7,503 nucleotides of DNA from an uncultured Dialister sp. (GTDB lineage: Bacteria; Bacillota; Negativicutes; Veillonellales; Dialisteraceae), in contig UQRR01000096.1 in NCBI GenBank assembly GCA_900543455.1, positions 1-7,503 of the forward strand, given 5' to 3'. A program made the position numbers and the translations under genes. Every line of letters begins with the position of its first letter. The first letter of the stretch is position 1. Positions 4,874 through 7,503 of the stretch are shown here, piece after piece. The notes below the pieces were generated by a model. That model was not told where the DNA came from, made no database searches, and saw only the letters and a program-made list of their open reading frames with translations.

Positions 4874-5578
4874 TTATGCTTTTGCTACTACCACTTTGGT
4901 GAGGTCGAGGTGGATGCCGCGGCCCATGGTGGAGCTGATGGTGAGGCTCTTCATGTAGACGCCCTTTACAGTGGAAGGACGAGCTTTGAGGATGGTATTG
5001 TAGATAGCGAGCAGGTTCTGTTTCAGTTTGTCTTCGTCAAAGGATACTTTGCCGATGATGACCTGGACGTTGCCGGCTTTATCTGTACGATACTGTACCT
5101 TGCCGCCTTTGATCTCGTTGACAGCCTTGGTCACATCCATGGTGACGGTGCCAACCTTCGGGTTTGGCATGAGGCCTTTCGGTCCGAGTACACGGCCCAG
5201 ACGACCTACGACAGCCATCATGTCCGGTGTAGCTACTACGACGTCAAAGTCCATCCAGCCCTGCATGATCTTGTCGGCCAGTTCTTTTCCGCCTACGTAG
5301 TCAGCGCCTGCTGCTTTTGCTTCGTCTTCCTTGTGGTCTTTAGCAAATACGAGAACCTTTTTGGATTTGCCAGTGCCTGCAGGAAGTACGGTAGCGCCGC
5401 GGAGCTGCTGATCAGCGTATTTCGGGTTGATATTCAGGTTGAAAGCAACTTCTACAGTTTCATCGAACTTTGCGGATGCTGCTTCTTTCACAAGCTTTAC
5501 AGCTTCGTCGATGTCATAGAGCTTATGACTGTCAACGATGGCTGCTGCGGCTTTCTGTTTCTTTGTCAGTTTTGCCAT
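4874..5578 (-). CDS. rplA: 50S ribosomal protein L1
   Basis: This 234-residue protein forms the L1 stalk of the large subunit, which helps release deacylated tRNA, and in many bacteria represses its own operon by binding mRNA. The signature LGRVLGPKGLMPNPKVGT is at 127-144, the domain II region with PAGTGKSKKVLVFA at 66-79, and the C-terminal SLTISSTMGRG at 211-221, where the family more often has MGPG. Length equals that of E. coli L1. AGGAGG lies 6 bases before the ATG at 5578. It follows rplK after 53 bases, so the usual rplKA pair is intact. No promoter stands out before it. Confidence 0.97.
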   Translation of the reverse strand: MAKLTKKQKAAAAIVDSHKLYDIDEAVKLVKEAASAKFDETVEVAFNLNINPKYADQQLRGATVLPAGTGKSKKVLVFAKDHKEDEAKAAGADYVGGKELADKIMQGWMDFDVVVATPDMMAVVGRLGRVLGPKGLMPNPKVGTVTMDVTKAVNEIKGGKVQYRTDKAGNVQVIIGKVSFDEDKLKQNLLAIYNTILKARPSTVKGVYMKSLTISSTMGRGIHLDLTKVVVAKA

Positions 5579-5631
5579 TGTTTCCTCCTATGTGGTCTTT
5601 GGGGTTCTACCCTGCCACGAATGGGTCAGTC

Positions 5632-6057
5632 TTAGTCTACAACTTCGATGCCCATAGAACGAGCTGTGCCTTCGATCAGGCGCATAGCTGCTTCTACAGT
5701 GTTAGCGTTCAGGTCTGGCATCTTTGTTTCAGCGATTTCCTTGACCTGTGCTTTGGTGACTTTGCCGACTTTGTTCTTGTTCGGTTCACCAGAAGCCTTT
5801 TCGAGTCCGGCTGCTTTCTTCAGAAGAACAGCTGCCGGCGGAGTTTTACAAATAAATGTAAAGCTTCTATCTTCAAAAACGGTAATTTCTACAGGGATGA
5901 TCAGGCCTACCTGCTTTGCAGTGCGATCGTTGAAGTCTTTAACGAAGGCCATGATGTTGACGCCTGCCTGGCCGAGGGCCGGGCCTACTGGCGGTGCTGG
6001 GGTAGCTTTGCCAGCTGCGACCTGCAGTTTAACAACTTTAGAGATTTTCTTTGCCAT
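5632..6057 (-). CDS. rplK: 50S ribosomal protein L11
   Basis: This 141-residue protein binds the GTPase-associated region of 23S rRNA together with L10. The N-terminal domain has the family motif PPVGPALGQAGVNI (22-35), including the Pro-rich segment that contacts rRNA. The C-terminal RNA-binding domain runs from about 73 (PPAAVLLKKAAG) to the end, with a KVGKVTKAQVKEIA stretch (96-109). Length is the family norm. The start is ATG at 6057, preceded by AAGGAGGTG; the frame is open 63 bases farther upstream, but that part overlaps the leader hairpin and does not resemble L11. It is the first gene after nusG and is paired with rplA. Confidence 0.97.
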   Translation of the reverse strand: MAKKISKVVKLQVAAGKATPAPPVGPALGQAGVNIMAFVKDFNDRTAKQVGLIIPVEITVFEDRSFTFICKTPPAAVLLKKAAGLEKASGEPNKNKVGKVTKAQVKEIAETKMPDLNANTVEAAMRLIEGTARSMGIEVVD

Positions 6058-6087
6058 AATGTTACACCTCCTTGTCCTTGTTGGAAT

Positions 6088-6120
6088 GTGGTACTTACGG
6101 GCTGTAACGGGCCCTCCCAC
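6088..6120 (-). promoter_or_regulatory. Hairpin in the rplK leader, possible L1 feedback site
   Basis: In minus-strand RNA GUGG (6117-6120) pairs with CCAC (6088-6091), and inside it GGGC pairs with GCCC (6099-6102), leaving a GA bulge on one side and a longer GUAAGUA bulge on the other. It ends about 22 bases before the rplK ribosome binding site. L1 is known to repress rplKA by binding a leader hairpin with an asymmetric internal loop, and GUGGGAG...CCAC resembles what I remember of nusG-rplK spacers in Firmicutes. The L1 role is inferred. Confidence 0.5.
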
Positions 6121-6121
6121 C

Positions 6122-6152
6122 GTGGGACGAGCCTAGTTCGAGGCAGTCCCAC
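6122..6152 (-). promoter_or_regulatory. Strong stem-loop between nusG and rplK
   Basis: GUGGGAC (6146-6152) pairs with GUCCCAC (6122-6128), and inside GCCU pairs with AGGC. It starts 12 bases after the nusG stop and lies just before the putative L1-type hairpin. No T-run follows, so it is not a normal terminator. Its GUCCCAC arm adjoins GGUGGGAG of the next hairpin, which allows limited alternative pairing. Confidence 0.55.
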
Positions 6153-6163
6153 TGTATATTGAA

Positions 6164-6781
6164 TCACGGAAGTGGTTCAAAAGAACCGGCTTCCAGTTCA
6201 ATCGTAGTGGTGGTTCCGAAATTGCTGATATCAGCCTTGATCTTGGTCTTGTCTTCAGCGACTTCGAGTACGACAGCAGTGCGGTCTTCGAATACACCCT
6301 TGGTGATACGGACGCGATCGCCGGCTTTGACGTCGACGGCTGCTGCTTTCTTTGTATTCATGCCATGAATGATGCGGTCTGCTTCTTCGTCAGAAAGCGG
6401 GATCGGCTTCGTGGTCGTCCCGACGAATCCGGTGACGCCAGGGGTATTTCTGACGACATACCAGCTTCTGTCATTGACTTCCATCTTGATCAGAAGGTAG
6501 CCGGGGAACACTTTGTGAGCAACCACTCTTGTCTTCCCATCTTTTTCTTCTTCTTCATCCTGAAGAGGGAGCAGGATCTCGAGGATCGTATCATCCATGC
6601 CCATGGAATGAACTTTGCGGGTCAGGGTATCCTTGACTTTATTTTCATAGCCGGAGTAGGTATGGATGACATACCAGCGGATATCTTTGGAACCAACGCT
6701 CGGAGCGCCGATCTCGGTCGGTGCACTGACTTCGCTCTGTTCTTCTTTTAAGTTTTTGTTTTCAGCTTCGATATCAGACAT
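6164..6781 (-). CDS. nusG: Transcription termination/antitermination factor NusG
   Basis: NusG binds RNA polymerase and modulates pausing, Rho termination and coupling to the ribosome. The protein has 205 residues. The NGN domain begins at RWYVIHTYSGYENKV (35-49) and includes VFPGYLLIKM (91-100) and VRNTPGVTGFVG (110-121). A C-terminal KOW domain covers about 150-205, with VKAGDRVRITKGVFED (151-166). An acidic, low-complexity extension of about 33 residues precedes the NGN domain, and the usual KOW glycine is replaced: the motif reads FEDRTAVV, with Ala169. GGAGG stands 6 bases before the ATG at 6781, which supports the long start; no better start lies between it and the domain. The gene follows secE after 13 bases. 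Confidence 0.96.
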   Translation of the reverse strand: MSDIEAENKNLKEEQSEVSAPTEIGAPSVGSKDIRWYVIHTYSGYENKVKDTLTRKVHSMGMDDTILEILLPLQDEEEEKDGKTRVVAHKVFPGYLLIKMEVNDRSWYVVRNTPGVTGFVGTTTKPIPLSDEEADRIIHGMNTKKAAAVDVKAGDRVRITKGVFEDRTAVVLEVAEDKTKIKADISNFGTTTTIELEAGSFEPLP

Positions 6782-6794
6782 AGCTCTCCTCCTC

Positions 6795-7043
6795 TCAGCC
6801 TACCGCAGTGACTAATAACTTGGAGAGACCAGCAAATACGAAGTCTACTGCCACGATCAGGAAAGATACGAGGATGACAGACACGATGGTCGCGATGGTA
6901 TAGTTCAGCATCTGGTTCTTGGTCGGCCAGATGACCTTTTTCATTTCCATCTTTGTCTCCTTGAAGAAACGGCTCCATGCGCTGCTTGCTTCCTGTGCTT
7001 TTTCCGTTCTAGTAGCTGTTGTTTTACGCTTCGCCTTGGCCAT
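6795..7043 (-). CDS. secE: Preprotein translocase subunit SecE
   Basis: This 82-residue single-span membrane protein clamps SecY in the SecYEG channel. A basic N-terminal stretch (MAKAKRKTTATRTEK) is followed by an amphipathic segment with the conserved EMKKVIWPTKNQ (33-44), then one transmembrane helix at about 49-71. This is the short one-span form usual outside Enterobacteria. The start is ATG at 7043, with GGGGTG about 5 bases ahead as a weak ribosome binding site. A TTG at 7061 would add six residues but has no binding site. It lies between rpmG (28-base gap) and nusG (13-base gap), the common bacterial order. Confidence 0.95.
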   Translation of the reverse strand: MAKAKRKTTATRTEKAQEASSAWSRFFKETKMEMKKVIWPTKNQMLNYTIATIVSVILVSFLIVAVDFVFAGLSKLLVTAVG

Positions 7044-7071
7044 GCTCGCACCCCAGTTCAATCAGAAAAAA

Positions 7072-7221
7072 TTATTTGGTTTCTTTATGAAGGGTGTGTT
7101 TATGGCACCATTTGCAGTATTTCATCAGTTCTACACGTTCGGTAGTGGTCTTTTTGTTCTTGTTCGTACGATAATTGCGGCGCTTGCATTCTGTGCATGC
7201 AAGAGTAATTCCTTCACGCAT
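7072..7221 (-). CDS. rpmG: 50S ribosomal protein L33
   Basis: This small gene codes for 49 residues starting MREGITLACTECKRRNYRT and ending in HTLHKETK. Two cysteine pairs, CTEC (9-12) and CKWC (36-39), mark the zinc-binding form of L33. This protein sits near the tRNA exit site of the large subunit. A GAGGTG ribosome binding site lies 6 bases before the ATG at 7221. The position before secE and nusG is the usual one. No tRNA-Trp gene lies between rpmG and secE, although several Firmicutes have one there; the 28-base gap is too short. Confidence 0.95.
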   Translation of the reverse strand: MREGITLACTECKRRNYRTNKNKKTTTERVELMKYCKWCHKHTLHKETK

Positions 7222-7276
7222 TATTTACACCTCATTCCATCTTTCTTCGGCCGACGGCCAATTAACATGCTTGATA

Positions 7277-7306
7277 AGTATATCACAAATCACGCTGTCT
7301 GTGCAA
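7277..7306 (-). promoter_or_regulatory. Promoter P2 before rpmG
   Basis: TTGCAC (7301-7306) and TATACT (7277-7282), both in minus-strand sense, are 18 bases apart, with TGA just before the -10 as an extended element. Transcription should begin near 7270, giving a leader of about 50 bases before rpmG. It lies downstream of the hairpin-T6 element and is therefore the likely main promoter of the rpmG-secE-nusG block. Confidence 0.7.
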
Positions 7307-7323
7307 GTAGAAAATTCGCACTT

Positions 7324-7345
7324 AAAAAAGCCGGGCCATCCCAGC
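7324..7345 (-). terminator. Terminator-like hairpin between promoters P1 and P2
   Basis: In minus-strand sense GCTGGG (7340-7345) pairs with CCCGGC (7330-7335) around ATGG, with one G-T pair, and six T follow at once (7324-7329). It could end transcription arriving from the gene beyond the window edge, or abort transcripts from P1, whose start would be only a few bases upstream of the stem. Confidence 0.65.
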
Positions 7346-7354
7346 GTTGATAGT

Positions 7355-7401
7355 ATTGTAGCATAGGGGGTGTCCCTTTGCAAGGGCTTTTTTGATTTTT
7401 T
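7355..7401 (-). promoter_or_regulatory. Promoter P1 with A-tract UP-like element
   Basis: TTGCAA (7378-7383) and TACAAT (7355-7360) stand 17 bases apart in minus-strand sense, with TGC before the -10 as an extended element. Two A6 runs (7388-7393 and 7396-7401) lie directly upstream of the -35, at about -40 to -53, where UP elements bind the alpha subunit. Each element is near consensus, so this looks stronger than P2. Nothing gene-like is seen from 7402 to the window edge. Confidence 0.7.
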
Positions 7402-7503
7402 GAAATCAGAGTTTGAAAGCAGCCAGGGAAACACTGATTAAATCGTTATCAGATTTCATTCTTGGATTTTTATACAGAGCGAGGAGACAGAGGGCGCGAA
7501 TAG

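Noticed and set aside
4910..5635. A 241-residue plus-strand reading frame, longer than rplA itself
   Set aside because: It lies antisense to rplA, whose protein is an unmistakable L1 of normal length with a good ribosome binding site. The antisense frame gives a Cys- and Phe-rich product unlike any family.
7044..7071. tRNA-Trp gene between rpmG and secE, as in some Firmicutes
   Set aside because: The gap is 28 bases, too short for any tRNA.
7374..7393. Plus-strand terminator CCCTT-TGC-AAGGG followed by T6
   Set aside because: The stem has only 5 pairs and there is no plus-strand gene to terminate. The T-run is better read as the A-tract upstream of promoter P1, and the stem contains its -35 hexamer.

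Overview
The window looks like chromosomal DNA of a Negativicutes bacterium, probably a Selenomonadaceae relative (Selenomonas or Mitsuokella type). This is inferred from gene content, the Firmicutes-style L10 leader, strong AGGAGG ribosome binding sites, moderately high G+C and the style of the intergenic repeats. No species can be named from sequence alone. All ten recognisable genes lie on the minus strand, so the window is best read from right to left.

Right part (7503 to 3691): a translation and transcription block in the order rpmG, secE, nusG, rplK, rplA, rplJ, rplL. Two tandem sigma-70-type promoters precede rpmG. The upstream one has an A-tract UP-like element and is followed at once by a terminator-like hairpin with six T. 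A two-hairpin leader precedes rplK, probably for L1 feedback. A classic L10 leader with an attenuator-like hairpin precedes rplJ. A strong intrinsic terminator closes the block just after rplL, where many bacteria continue into rpoB and rpoC.

Middle part (3514 to 2141): xseA and xseB, the two subunits of exonuclease VII, separated by 3 bases and evidently cotranscribed. The 317-base gap that follows holds three different short tandem repeats: a 9-mer array, a short AGTCACT heptamer array, and a CTAATCC heptamer array whose minus strand has regularly spaced GGG runs able to form a G-quadruplex.

Left part (1823 to 1): one D-isomer-specific 2-hydroxyacid dehydrogenase gene, a stem-loop behind it, then about 700 bases of non-coding DNA. 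That stretch is built from direct copies of a modular, hairpin-rich repeat (two full copies of 182 bases, one half copy of 101 bases) with further palindromes between them. ORFs crossing it are low-complexity by-products of the repeat.

The coding genes are conventional housekeeping genes. The unexplained material is in the gaps: the modular palindromic repeat family, the two classes of short tandem repeat, and the nested promoter-terminator-promoter arrangement before rpmG.
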